Shown: positions 1 through 11,124, numbered from the stretch's first letter. The stretch: 64,000 nucleotides of DNA from Aspidiotus rigidus (GCA_035079385.1 JAVHKY010000054.1:17030001-17094000), one strand, 5' to 3'. The notes: a model not told the origin generated them from the letters alone. Translations and numbers: made by a program.

Positions 1-133
1 TAGAAATGGAGATTCCTACAGAAAATTTACACAGTACAAAAATTATGCGCAACAAAGTTTCTTACTTTATAATGAGGCCCTGGACGAGAGTTCCGAAAGC
101 TCTACTAAAGAAGAAACCATTAGAGACTTATAA

Positions 134-525
134 CACTACTGAACAGCTATCCTGTTACAAAGATTCTATTACAATCATGATTCTCATATATTTTTCAACG
201 CTGAACACAAATCCGTTATCCGTTTTTTGCTAGCACGTCACAACTTTTAGTAATTAATCACGATAAGTATTCACGTAATCATAACAAATAATCTCGTCTA
301 CTTGCGGCGCGCTGTCGCGGAACGTAACAAGCGTTTTCAATAGCGACGCTGCTATCGTTGATGTGTTTCGCGACGACGCGCGGCAAGTAAACGAGAACCT
401 TAATTGTGATTACTAAAAATTGTGACGTGCTAGCGAAAAACGGACAACGGATTCGGGCTCAGCGTTGAAAAGTACCTGAGAATCGCGTAATAGAATCTAT
501 GTAACAGGATAGCTGTTCAGTAGTG
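134..525. mobile_element. CACTA-like foldback MITE
   Basis: Two long arms face each other: the outermost sequence CACTACTGAACAGC at 134 returns in reverse complement ending at 525, and similarity continues inward for about 170 bases on each side around a short CG-rich centre near 310-380. The left arm carries about 25 extra bases. Direct TAA triplets flank the element (131-133 and 526-528). Ends beginning CACTA with a 3-bp target duplication are the known signature of the CACTA/EnSpm superfamily. There is no transposase frame, so this would be a non-autonomous copy. The class assignment is inference; the inverted repeat is seen directly. Confidence 0.7.
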
Positions 526-693
526 TAATGAAATATTGTATGAACCTACCATCAGGTATTAGATTCAAGAAATGAAATAGTCCTTTCTTGCAAAGTTGTC
601 ACTTGGAGTTTGTACATACAGAGCTTACATTAAATGTTATTTTGGGATGTATAAATTTTTTGTAGAAATCTGAATTTTTGAAGGTTGAGCACT

Positions 694-1180
694 TGTCACA
701 AACGTTTCACCCTAACAGATAGGCCTAGGGTGATGTTTCAATATACTATTTTTTTTTTTAAATTTTGCAAGGAACATTTTTGGATTCAAAATTTTTGTCC
801 CTTTATGAGATATTTGCGAAAAATCAAATTGGGGGCTGCAACGTGCCACTGAAAATTTGGCACAAGGATTTGGGCGTGCAATTCTCAGATACAAAAATTT
901 GTTGCAAATAATTTTGGTAATGTATAAACTTTCTATGGAAGTCTTTATTTCCGTGTTATAGACAAACATTTTCGAAAGTTGAGAAATTCTCGCGAACTTT
1001 TCAGGCCAACAAATAGGCCTAGGATGATGTTCAAATATGGTATCTTATGTAGAATTTCACGAGGAACAATTTTGCATTGGAAAATTTTTTCCTATCTCTT
1101 CAAGTTTTTGAGATATTGACGAAAACGTGCCACAGAAAATTTTGCGTAGGGTTTAGGGGGTGGGATTTTTAATATGTTGT
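694..1180. repeat. Two tandem degenerate copies of a dispersed repeat
   Basis: A block starting near 694 (motif AGATAGGCCTAGGGTGATG) recurs near 1008 (AAATAGGCCTAGGATGATG). In both copies it is followed by a run containing 'aaggaaca/aggaaca', a 'gagatat-t-gcgaaaa / gagatattgacgaaaa' block and 'gtgccac'. The period is about 300 bases. A third, more distant copy lies at 52798-52990. There is no coding frame and no clear termini. Confidence 0.6.
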
Positions 1181-3539
1181 TCCCAGCACCTGACTCAAGA
1201 ATTTTCATCAAAATTTCCTTTTCCTTCCCAAAATGCAAGGACTCATCGGTATTTTAATCAGGGGCTTATCCTGAGCACATAATAATGTCCCATAATTGTT
1301 ATTTTTTCATCTTTATTGACTGGACTAATTTATTTCTAGATTGAGGAGAAATTTCCCGGTTCTTGGACTTCGCCTCTGAGCTTCTTAATGAATATTATTA
1401 TGAATTCGTGATTAATGGTCTTGTCCGATTTTACCCTGCTAGTCTGGACTTTTCCACGGCTGTTATTGAATTGGAATTGAAGAGTGCTATTCACAGTTTG
1501 TGGCACTCGGTCTTTCGGTCCTTTGACCACTTAATTTTCGTTGAAATTAAGCCGCAAGAAGGCGCTTGAGATAGAAAGATTCCCTCTCGTTCTTAAAATT
1601 GACGTAGTTAGTTTGAGGTTTTCTTAGGAGAAATTGTGGTATGTGTAACTTATTAAGGTTTTTAATGATCTGCCGCCCCCGATCGAAATAATTTTGCTGT
1701 CCTTGAGCGGTTGCTTTTTTGACTCTTGTAGACTCGTGACCTAAGCTACCCAATCCTGACCAAGTTCCATCCGTTTGATAACGGCAATTCTGTTGACACC
1801 TTCTAGTCGTTCCCGAAGCATTATTCACAAATGTATTGTCGTTGTGAGAGACACATCGTTGTATGCGGAGTTTCTATAGACGGCCGCGTTTCATTATAAT
1901 CAGACGTTCATTGGATGAACAACAATTGCAAAGCGTTGAACATCAGAGAAAAGGCTGTAAAATTGATGGTAAAACAGAAGTAATTACATACTCCCTTTGC
2001 TGTTAAGAAAGAGTTATATCTCTCATCTGATTTAGCAACAAGTTCTTGAAAAAAATTCGAATACGTTTCGGGACCGCTGAAGGTGAATTAATCTTTGGTC
2101 GAATTAGTTCTAAGCAGACACGCTCTGCGCTGCATTTGTCTCTCTTTGTCTTTTCCAGGCTTGCACTCGTCGGGTCCGCTTAACTATTACAATATTGTGT
2201 TGATTCAGCTGCGAACTTTAAATTATCGCGCTTTCGAGTTTGGAAGGCTATGATTTAGAGACAGTTAGTAGTTCGTTTTCTACGTATTCTACCGGAATTA
2301 TACGTTCGATGAATTTTAATTCATTTTGTAAATATATTTGCTCGCTGCGGCTAGGTTGGAGAGCGGATAAAGCTGGAAACTTGGAAGACTTTTTTTTTTA
2401 CGCTCCTGTACAGGCAGGCGTTGCACTATTGTCGCATCGGTCGCAATTCAGAAAATCGGTTTGTTTCAAAACGTATACTTAATATCAGATCGCGTCCGCA
2501 TACACAGTATTATCGGTGTGACGTAAACCTAAATTGAAACGCGAATTCAAATGGCGCGTAGAGAAGGAAAAATTGAGATTATTGTATTTTAAGGAAATAA
2601 TGACGATAATGTAATACAATCAAGAAAATTTATACAAACCGAAGAAAAGCTAAATTTAAAAGTACCGTACCATTAAGCGGATATTTTATTGTAGCACAGA
2701 ATCTTCGATACGTTGTGTGCACAATTTATACAACATAGTATTTATAAGGGGGAATGGTGGAAACGATTTTTTAAAAGTCATTTTTTTTTCTTCTCCATCG
2801 CGCATAGGGAAATAGATGTAATTTGTTACGATTCGATTATTTCCTAATCGATATATCTCGAAAATTATGGCGTTATTTACGATTATACGCGCGTTATAAA
2901 ATTCCGAGGCAAATAACCACCGATCGTCCGATCGTAGATAAAGTATTTACCAAAACGGATAAGAATTTCTATTCGGTTGAGATATTTATATTTCACTTAA
3001 CTATAGCGTAGACTTTTAGAAGAAAGGAATGCAGAAAATAAATATAAAACGGAAATTCGATGGTAGCATACAAATCCCTCGGATAAGGCGGCGAGTCTCC
3101 GGCAAATTACGATAAAACGAAGTGTTATTAAGTACTATCGAGAAGACGTTAATATACAGAATGCAGAAAGAAACAGGTACGTTGAAAGAGTTCTGAAGAA
3201 GCTGGAAAATAAATACGAGAAGACGAAGAATACAGTAACTACTGAGAAATTATGAGACAGAATTCCTTAAAACACTAGTAAATGTGTAAGGGGTGAAGGA
3301 AAGCTGATAATGACATGGCTGTGGCGCCAACTTGCTGGCTGGTTGCCTATCAAAGCTTCGAAAAGGGGCCCATTTTAATGAGGGAGCAGCCGAAAAACCG
3401 ATGTGCCTATTATTTACAGCAAAAGAAACGTTTCTTTAGATTTCAGTTTTTCACCACTTTGCTTCGTCGTTTTCCGTTTCTCTTATTTCTCGAGTCCCAT
3501 CACATCATGCAGTACATGAAAACAGAAAGGTACCGATAG
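1181..3539. other. No gene recognised
   Basis: AT-rich sequence with only short chance frames. I see no splice-bounded coding segment, RNA gene or inverted repeat that I can support. The right edge is the target of the LINE insertion. Confidence 0.5.
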
Positions 3540-3555
3540 TAGCTTGAAGTTCGTA

Positions 3556-5337
3556 GAGAGAAGGTTTGAATGTAAATATGTGCTGGACAGACCCACTATT
3601 GATAATATAATTAAAAAACTTAAAAATAAAAAGGCCCCAGGGCACGATGGAATCTCTAATTCCGTGATTAAAATGCTTCACAAAAAACAACCTTCCCTCT
3701 TGGTGAATCTGCTGAATAAATGTCTATCATTGAGAAACTTTCCTGTGGTTTGGAAAAATGGAAAGATCAAGCTTCTGAATAAACCTGACAAAAATCCTGA
3801 GGATATAAAAAGCTATAGGCCCATTACCCTCCTTTCTTCCCTCGGTAAAATCTTTGAGAAAGTAATAAAAATTTTCCTAGAAGAAGAACTAGAAAAACGC
3901 AGTTGTCTTCATGAAAATCAATTTGCCTACAGAAAAGATAAATCAACCGAAAAGGCAGCCAGTCTGGTTGTTGATACAATTGAAAAACTACAAAAAATGT
4001 ACAGTCATGTGGTTTTGGTGAGCTTCGATGTTTCGGGCGCGTTTGATAGGGTTAGGTGGTCTTCCATTATTGAAATATTGAAAACTCATAAAATTCCCAA
4101 CTCCCTTCTTTCTATCTTGCAGAACTATCTGACCGAAAGAACAGTTGGACACTATACAGAGAGTAAAAAACCGGAATTTGCTATTAAATTGACGGCTGGA
4201 GTTCCTCAGGGGTCTGTCTTAGGACCTATTCTGTTTAATGTTGCCATGTCCACATTACATGAGATAGCCCTAAAAAGGGGGCAGGAATTAGTTAGCTATG
4301 CTGATGACCTAATCCTAATCTCTGGCATTGACAGGGAATCAGATTTGGATAAAATTGACTCCACAATATGTGAACTTAGTCAACAATTAGAATATCTGGG
4401 GCTGGCCTTCAATGAACGTAAAACGCAAATGATGGTTGTTAGCAAGAAACATAATAAAAGAAAAATTAAGGAAATAACTGAACAAGTAATTAAAATTAAT
4501 GGAAATGAGATATCGATAGCTAACTCAATAAAATATCTTGGTCTGATAATCGATGAACATCTTAATTATCAAGAGCACACACAATACATTTGTCAAAAGA
4601 TACAGAAATATTATAACTGCTTCAGATCCTTATATGGGAAGGAATGGGGTTTAAACTGTAAACAGCGAATCACTCTCTATAAAGCGATCTTTGAATCAAT
4701 CACTTCCTATTGTTTTAGTATTTATTACAGTAGAATTAACAAGAATCAAATAAAAAAAATACTTAGCTTACAGAGAGCCGTTCTAATAGGATGTATAGCG
4801 GGCTATCGTACTTTATCCTACCCCTCAACCAATATTATAGCAGGTATTATGCCAATTGACATTAAGCTTAAACTGATTAATAAGATCAAAAAAAGGAATT
4901 CTGAGAATAAACGTCAAAATATAATAAATAAAAGAAAGTATATGGAGGAAGCACTTGATGAATGGAATGACCGATATACGGGGTGCATGATCAGTGAACA
5001 TGTAAAAAAAATGATTCCAAGTGTGCACGAAAGAACAGTAATGGGGAAACACCTACCGATAAATTATTACAATACTCAGGGACTATCGGGACATGGGAAA
5101 TGCGCAGAATATCTTTACAGATTTAAAATAACCGAAAACAAAAGGTGTAGAGACTGCGACGCTGAGACAGATAGTATGTTTCATACCATCTTTGAATGTC
5201 CCGTTCAGGAGAGTAAAAGAGCTTTTTTTGGAATCAATGAAAAATTTAAGAAGGTAACTGATCTCGACAGAGGGGAACTTGTGAGACTGACGGGTTACCT
5301 TTTTGAGGTTCTGAGTGCCAAAATCATAATAGATTAG
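3556..5337 (+). CDS. Reverse transcriptase of an R1-like LINE, 5'-truncated ORF2
   Basis: The single open frame of about 593 codons holds the retrotransposon reverse transcriptase, which would copy element RNA into the nuclear target. Counting residues from the upstream in-frame TTG at 3544, the N-terminal RT signature KKAPGHDGIS is near 30-38, motif A with FDVSGAFDRV starts at 161, the GVPQGSVLGPILF box is near 218, and the catalytic YADD is at 252-255. A thumb/connection region follows. At 535-552 there is a C-x2-C-x8-H-x4-C zinc knuckle (CRDC...FHTIFEC), as known at the C-terminus of R1-clade and related LINEs. No ATG is expected because the start is the truncation point, and the apparent start lies in the duplicated target. 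The apurinic-type endonuclease domain is absent. No internal stop or frameshift is visible. Clade assignment (R1 versus a related arthropod clade) is by motif style only. Confidence 0.9.
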   Translation, partial: ERRFECKYVLDRPTIDNIIKKLKNKKAPGHDGISNSVIKMLHKKQPSLLVNLLNKCLSLRNFPVVWKNGKIKLLNKPDKNPEDIKSYRPITLLSSLGKIFEKVIKIFLEEELEKRSCLHENQFAYRKDKSTEKAASLVVDTIEKLQKMYSHVVLVSFDVSGAFDRVRWSSIIEILKTHKIPNSLLSILQNYLTERTVGHYTESKKPEFAIKLTAGVPQGSVLGPILFNVAMSTLHEIALKRGQELVSYADDLILISGIDRESDLDKIDSTICELSQQLEYLGLAFNERKTQMMVVSKKHNKRKIKEITEQVIKINGNEISIANSIKYLGLIIDEHLNYQEHTQYICQKIQKYYNCFRSLYGKEWGLNCKQRITLYKAIFESITSYCFSIYYSRINKNQIKKILSLQRAVLIGCIAGYRTLSYPSTNIIAGIMPIDIKLKLINKIKKRNSENKRQNIINKRKYMEEALDEWNDRYTGCMISEHVKKMIPSVHERTVMGKHLPINYYNTQGLSGHGKCAEYLYRFKITENKRCRDCDAETDSMFHTIFECPVQESKRAFFGINEKFKKVTDLDRGELVRLTGYLFEVLSAKIIID

Positions 5338-5433
5338 TCCTGTGGTCGTGGTTCGTCTGATTTTTTTTTGTTTTATTTTTTTTATTTTTTATTTTTTTTT
5401 TTATTTTTTTATTTTTTTCATTTTATTTTATTT

Positions 5434-5472
<39 letters not shown>

Positions 5473-5508
5473 TTTATTTTTCATTTCATTTTTTATTTAT
5501 TTATTTTT

Positions 5509-5542
<34 letters not shown>

Positions 5543-5693
5543 ATTTATTATTATTATTATTATTTTTATTTATATTTTATTTGTTTATTTTATTTTATTT
5601 TATTTTGAAATTGATCTTCTTGGAATCTGCTGACTGATAGGCTCATGTAAGAGCAGCAGTCGAAAATAATCTAAATAAATATATATATATATA
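5338..5693 (+). other. T-rich 3' UTR and AT tail of the LINE
   Basis: About 250 bases (5358-5612) are almost pure T with interspersed A, made of TTTTATT and TTATTA-like runs. A short unique piece follows, then an (AT)n tail next to the target duplication. The low complexity is part of the element because it lies inside the TSDs. Apparent phenylalanine/tyrosine-rich frames here are artefacts. Confidence 0.8.
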
Positions 5694-5707
5694 TAGCTTG
5701 AAGTTCG

Positions 5708-7539
5708 GATTACGAAAAATATCACATTATGTCACTTTCTATTTTCACGTTGGTAAACGGGCTCCTCAAGATGACCTGGAAGTAAAGTTGGATTCTTACG
5801 ACAGCAGGGAAATTGCGGATAATATGATTGTTTCTCCTTCCTATGCAGAAGGTGTTTTCACAAAACTGGCAAAGAATATAGGTGCGTTTGAAGTTGATAA
5901 AATGAGAAATTTTGACCTTTCATTGTTTGACGAAATTTTCTCTCTGGAGATTGGGTTTTCATGCTAGTCGAAAATATTGCCATAGTGTTCAGTTCGCATC
6001 GGGAACGAACGGAAATTGATTCTATAATTTATAAACTACGTAAGATGAAATTCTATTTGGGGAAACGTTCAAAAAACGGGAAGATGTAACTCCGAATGCC
6101 ATCATCGAGCAAATTTTCACGTAATTTCATCTATTCAAAAATTCTAATTTTATCGACGGTTCATCTTTTATTAAGTTATGAATTAAGATGCCATATAACT
6201 AATGTCGGATCGATCAGGGCTGCATCAAAATCTACTTTAGAATTCGCTCATCGTTTCTTAATAAAATTTTTATTCTTGAAGAAGAACGAAGCAGGTAACA
6301 GTCGACGCGTTATTGAGCGAAACAGTTTGCGAGTTTTATAATTAAGAGAAAATGACGATATTTACCAATTAGATAAATTGCGAACATTTATAGAGTTTGT
6401 AAGGACTTCGATTCTTGAAGAATCTCGCGTGTTGCTAGAAGCTGTGGTTTTACTATACTTTACGTATTACTTTTTCTGCTGTGAATACAGGCAATGAATG
6501 ACAAATGGAAACATTTTGGTGGCCAAAGGCGGCTTATAGCGCTAGATGTTCGAAAAATCATATTAAAAATGAAGCACCTAAAAAACGCCTACTACTGTCG
6601 ACTTTTTGAGAATATCTCGAAAAGTTGAAGTCCTAGGAGAAAAATGTTCTCGAGCAGAAAATATCCCTCGTTTAATTCCCTTTGCGAAGGTTGTATTTGA
6701 TCAAATTATCAAAATCTCATGAAAATAAGAGCCGAATTTCGCAAATACGATGAAAATATTTCTTGTGCAATGTACCACATTATGAAATAATTTTAACCCT
6801 CGGAGTGTGGGGGCGTGCCTTCTCACTCCCCCCCCCCCCTAAAAAAATGAATCACAATCGGAAAACGAAAAATGAGTAAAAAAATTGAAACTTAGCTTTA
6901 TTGTAAAATTTGTTGTCAACAATTTTTTCATGATCGTAATCTGTTTTATTAGACGTTGGGACAGTATTTTCCAAGCTCTTGAAGTAATTTATCTTTTCTC
7001 TGCGATAAATTGCAGGAGGAGTATCGCAGTCACAAATATAGTATCCTTCACTGAAGGTATCTTGTCTTGAATTTCTTGAATAGAAAATACTTGTGCCGGT
7101 TCATTTTTGTTGGAAGGCTTCAGAAATGAAATATTGCCCCAGGATGACGATGTACCAGCAAGTAAAATGCACATCAGATCTGTATCTTGTCACAGCTGTG
7201 GGAGCAGTATTCATTGCAGTGGTACATATCATTAAGTCAGCATCATCTTCAGATTGCAATTTCTTTTTTCATCTAATATATGAAGTAGAATTTTTGTCTG
7301 TCTGTCTTAGTCCAGGAAAATTGACGTTGAGAAAAAAAAAATTCCGGCCTACCATTTGTTCAGTATGGTATCCTCGTACAGACAGAAAAACCCATCAACC
7401 CCATCCTTTGTGATTCTTGAGATATGAGGGTTGTAAATCTCGTAGTATTTTCTTCAGAAAAAACAAATTTTTCCAGATACTTCAATTGTAATTTAACAAA
7501 AAAGATAACATAATTTATAGAAAATAACACACAATATAA
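5708..7539. other. No gene recognised; short repeat traces
   Basis: A frame from about 5708 to 5967 stays open for some 87 codons directly after the LINE target, but I recognise no family and see no splice support. A poly-C run lies near 6826-6839. At 7268-7310 the sequence TCTAATATATGAAG followed by TTTGTCTGTCTGTC resembles a stretch at 16801-16840, so both are probably fragments of one transposon family. That style of leader is common in Helitron-type elements, but the termini are not visible. Confidence 0.45.
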
Positions 7540-8404
7540 TATCAGAAATAGAAATATTTACTGTTACAACGAAATTTTAAATGTCCCTCACTGTCTGATG
7601 AATCAATTTGTTCACAGTTCATATAGGCTGTACCGTGGGAATTCTTAAAGGAAAAGGAGCATTTCAGGCCTGAAATTCCAAAAAGATTCGAATAATAAAT
7701 ACTTGTAGTAACTATTGAAATGAAAATTCCCTTAATAAAATATCTCACCAAGTTTGCAGCACCCACAACCACTGCCGCGATCCTTTCATACGGGTACAAT
7801 ATAATTTTTTGAGAAGAGTAAGAGGTGCTGGCGGCTGTGTCATTGTGACAGGTAAAATCGTATCTTTTTCTTTTTTCCAACCTCAAGTATTTAATGAGAT
7901 TGGGTTTCTCAGCCATGTTTGTATTTGAGCATACACTCTGAAAGGGTGTTGCCAGGCCGCATCCTGAGTTGAGCAGAGACTCTTTAAATTGGCAACATTA
8001 CCCGTACCCAGCAGAGCCTGATCTTGTATGTCATCGTGAGTAGCTGCAGGACTGAATTTTTCCATGGCTGCAGCTTTTTCCAGGCACGCACTTTGTCTTC
8101 TTGGAAAATTTTAGGACGTGGAATCACATCCTGTGAAGGCGTTTATGAACTTTATAATTATTGGTTTTGGGAAATGAATCCGAATGTTGTATCTCATGTA
8201 TGTTGTACACTCTTTCATCGACATTACCTTTACTCAGCTTCAGAAAAATGAGACCCGGATTACGTCTATCACTGAGACCAACTGGGAGGACACGAAGATC
8301 TATGTCTTCACCTACTACTATTGTTTTTTTTCTGTCGATCACACACCAATGTGGTGGCAGTATGTACAATAGTAGCATCTACGTCAGCCTGTGCAACTGT
8401 TATT

Positions 8405-9190
8405 GTGGTGTCCGGACTTTTGGGCGCGGCCATTTGGGCACGAAGGGGTATTTTTCGAATTTTCAGCGCCATTTACTGGTGGACCGATCAAAATGCCAAT
8501 TTGTGGAAGGGCTGTAACTTTCGCCACCGGATATACCCGCGTATTAGAGGTCGCAAAGGGATGCGGGTGGTAGCCGGATGTTATGGAGGAAATCATAGAC
8601 GGCTTTTTCCCACATAGGGCGTCTACCAAATTAAAAAATTGAAAGTATTGGTTTCTTATAGAGCTCTTAAAAGGTGTTCCACAAAACCATAATTCCAGTG
8701 ATGTAGCGCTAGGAATGGTGTCAGGGGGTCCGGGTTTCTTTGAACTTGAACATTTGCCTTAAAATACTGTCAAAATTACAGAAAAGTACCTACTCGACCT
8801 TGGAGTTCAAATTTCATTTTCTTTATTGGGTCAGAAATGAAATTAATGAGACTTTTATTGGGCCATTTTAACAAAAAACCTGTTCTATCGGTTTTTTTTT
8901 TTGAAAAAAACCCCGCCGTCTGGTAGGATGGCAAAACTCGGAATTTGAAAAATCTTCAAGTCCTCCTATCATATATAGCTTGAGGGACGGGACTGTGACT
9001 TCACAGTTTAATGACGTCATAGGTCAGTTTTTTCCAAGTTCTCCTCCTACTTTCCTATCATATATAGCTTGGAGTGGGGCTGTGACGTTTGATGACGTTA
9101 TAGGTCAGCCTTGTGACGTAAAAACCTACAATTTTCAGATTACGCGCCCAATTGTTCCCGCACCCAAACGGCAGCACCCGAAAGTCCGTG
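8405..9190. mobile_element. TIR element with 10-bp imperfect TSD (MULE-like), non-autonomous
   Basis: This 786-bp block breaks the decayed gene. Its flanks are AACTGTTATT (8395-8404) and AACCGTTATT (9191-9200), identical at nine of ten bases, and the reading frame of the host gene resumes across them. The ends are inverted: CCGGACTTTTGGGCGCGGCC at about 8411 matches the reverse complement of the right end, CGGACTTTCGGGTGCTGCC, and the match continues for about 30 bases. A 9-10-bp duplication with such ends is typical of Mutator-like elements, but other superfamilies are possible. No transposase frame is present. The right part (about 8868-9130) contains a copy of the hairpin-headed dispersed repeat. 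Confidence 0.72.
8868..9130 (+). repeat. Hairpin-headed dispersed repeat, copy 1 (inside the TIR element)
   Basis: TTTTAACAAAAAACCTGTTC at 8867-8886, followed by TATCGG, is a diverged head of the same form as at 13251 and 63775. It is followed by a GCCGTC-like block and then by two direct copies of 'tcctatcatatatagcttg...tgacgt-atag/ttataggtcag' (about 8964-9035 and 9052-9115). The TGACGTCA and ATATATAGCT motifs are shared with the other members. Confidence 0.6.
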
Positions 9191-10467
9191 AACCGTTATT
9201 TTCATGTCACATTGTTGGAATTTTTGACATAAGGAGTCAATGAAGCGACTTTTATTATTGCTGTTTTCAAGGAACAGTTCCTGTGTCACAGTCACAAGGT
9301 TGTCTTCTCCTAGGACAATATCAGGAGCGTATTTCTTGCAACGTCTATCATGCTCCACTCTCTTGAGACCTTTCTCTTCATACCCATCAAAAATGATGTG
9401 AGAGTGTCGGCCGTAATGATTTCTTACATACCGGATGTACTTTTCAGCAACTGATCCATATAAGTCTTTTTACTGCCCCACACGACCTTATGAAGGAGGA
9501 ATCCTCCATCAATGATGTAATTGTCTTCAGAATCTATTTTCATCTTCTCTAGTACTGGAAAAATGCCATACAAATCCGACTTACTGGCTTTTCTCATCCT
9601 GGAGTCATCAAATAAATGATAGCGGATAAGGTGACAACTCAAAGTTGAAAAATAGCTGTAGGAACACATTACTCTTCGGCAGAATACAATATGGACAGAG
9701 GGTCTATATTGGCCTCTTCTTGCTTTTTGAATCAATGGAAATACCATTCGTCATTGGTGCCAATGAAGCAGCAATGTTTATTTTTTTCAATTTCACATTG
9801 GTAAATGTTTGATCAACAACTTCGGACGTAGTTTTACTAATTTCATAAGCATTGTGACATTGAAATTTTTCGGGTTACCAAATACTCCTGTTGCAATTGA
9901 CATTAGGTTGTTGAATTCTGGAAAAGCCTATCTCTCGTATCAGCTCTGTTTCTATATTTGCGCGCGCTTCTCGCCAGTCAATACCTATGCTGCTCTCCCG
10001 ATTGTGTTTGCACTCCACAGAAGTTTTCAAATGCATCGCATACTTCACTACCCATTGTAGCTCCTAAAATCCACTGGCCTTTAACACTTTCAGTCGGCTC
10101 TATTCGTCGTAGCGTTCACAACCATAAGACATTTTTTGTAGCAGATTTCATGCTAAATATTTTTATTCAATAAATTTTTTTAAAGAAATCGACTGTTTTT
10201 GAATGAACTTCGTGGGGCCTTTGGATCCGCATATCTGGAGAAGCACAAGGGGTGGGGGTGGTGGTTTTTTTTTCTTACATAAATAAGAGGTCATACCAAT
10301 TAATTCCAGAGGCGGAAGTCGAGGGTAGGAATTTTTTTCTTTTTCAACCTCATTTATGCCTTAGGTTTTATGTACTGTTCTAAAAACTAAAGATATTGAT
10401 TTTTACAGTGCGAGCTTTTTCCGATCGTGTAGGTAGATTAGCCACCGCCCGCTTGATGTTGTCGAAA

Positions 10468-11103
10468 TTAACGAAAAACACCCGTATTTTTCGGCTTTTC
10501 AATCTTATCTAGGGAATTACCAATCGTATCTTTTGTAATGTTATCTAGTATTGTGTTCCCGACGTGTGGGACGTTGTTAGGATTGTCACTCATTTTGACA
10601 GCTAACTTGAAAAAAATTTGTGTTTGGGGTTACTCTTGCCGAGTATTTCGAAAATGTAACAACGAAAATAGAAATCGATAGAAGAATTCTGAAAATACTT
10701 CATTTACCTCACTTGATCTGCCTTTTGCCATAAGTTCTTCTTTCTTTTTGATCTACGACAAACCGAAAAAAAGAATTGTAAAAAAACGATAGAAAAATAA
10801 AATAATTTACAAAACCTAAACTAAACTCTATTTACTCACATTCTGTAAAATATGTCTAAGGATTTTAATTCTCAGTTTATTGTTTACATGATTTAAAATT
10901 CGAGGTCTATCCCCCAACGCGTATTCACTCCCACATCTTTTAAGTCGTCTTCGGTCAAAGTATCAAGTGTTCCCTCGCTGATTTTCTCTTGTACAAATTG
11001 AGGCGCGAATGTACGAGCAGTGGTTGCATCGATTCCAGCTTGAGTGAAAAAATCGATCATTTGTTCTAGTTCTAGAATAATATATGCACGTAATGTTCTA
11101 ATT
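10468..11103 (-). CDS. SAM-domain exon cluster, probably the 3' part of the zinc-finger gene
   Basis: Three putative exons read on the minus strand. The first (10840 to about 11071) encodes a sterile alpha motif: EQMIDFFTQAGID, then ISEGTLDTLTEDDLKDVGV with the typical 'LTEDDLK-x-GV' helix-4/5 region. SAM domains are protein-interaction modules. After GVNTRW the literal frame stops early, but removing one G from the five-G run (plus 10911-10915) continues it as GDRPRILNHV, the usual SAM end, up to donor GTGAGT at 10839-10834. From there the phase (0) fits an exon at 10708-10752 (IKKKEELMAKGRSSE; acceptor preceded by a strong pyrimidine tract) and then an exon at 10468-10605 that ends in a stop. 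The upstream acceptor is not settled: neither nearby AG fits the phase of the exon at 13828-13887, so at least one exon is missing or this is a separate gene. Confidence 0.5.
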
Positions 11104-11124
11104 ACATGATGACAACGAAATATA

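Larger units (their letters stand above)
3554..5693 (+). mobile_element. 5'-truncated non-LTR retrotransposon, R1-like
   Basis: The insertion is flanked by an exact 14-bp direct repeat, TAGCTTGAAGTTCG, at 3540-3553 and 5694-5707, the target-site duplication expected of target-primed reverse transcription. The element begins abruptly just before the reverse-transcriptase domain, so the upstream ORF and the endonuclease are missing (5' truncation). It ends with a very T-rich 3' region followed by an (AT)n/AAATAAAT tail at about 5672-5693. An intact RT frame and an exact TSD imply a fairly recent insertion. Confidence 0.92.
7540..10150 (-). pseudogene. Decayed gene with PIN/nuclease-like motifs, interrupted by a DNA element
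   Basis: Reading the minus strand from about 10150 down, related protein pieces appear in order. The first is a frame with SVECKHNRESSIGIDWREA near 10020. Next comes SDLYGIFPVLEKMKIDSEDN followed by YIIDGGFLLHKVVW (9424-9747), then a piece with PDIVLGEDNLVTVTQELFLE (9140-9358). After the insertion come ITVAQADVDATIVHTA (about 8365-8420), TIVVGEDIDLRVLPVGL (about 8290-8330) and a C-terminal piece with TQDAAWQHPFRVYAQIQTWL (about 7920-7975). The order, and motifs such as 'IDGGFLLH' and 'VVGEDIDL', match my recollection of an uncharacterised invertebrate protein family with PIN-like nuclease features, often multicopy. That match is from memory and not certain. Several frame changes and stops mean it cannot make a protein as it stands. 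The DNA element at 8405-9190 interrupts it exactly within the ITV codons. Confidence 0.6.

Noticed and set aside
6..233. 75-codon frame at the left edge
   Set aside because: It runs into the arm of the foldback element and has no recognisable domain.
5342..5637. Phe/Tyr-rich hydrophobic frames after the LINE
   Set aside because: They lie in the T-rich 3' UTR inside the target-site duplications.
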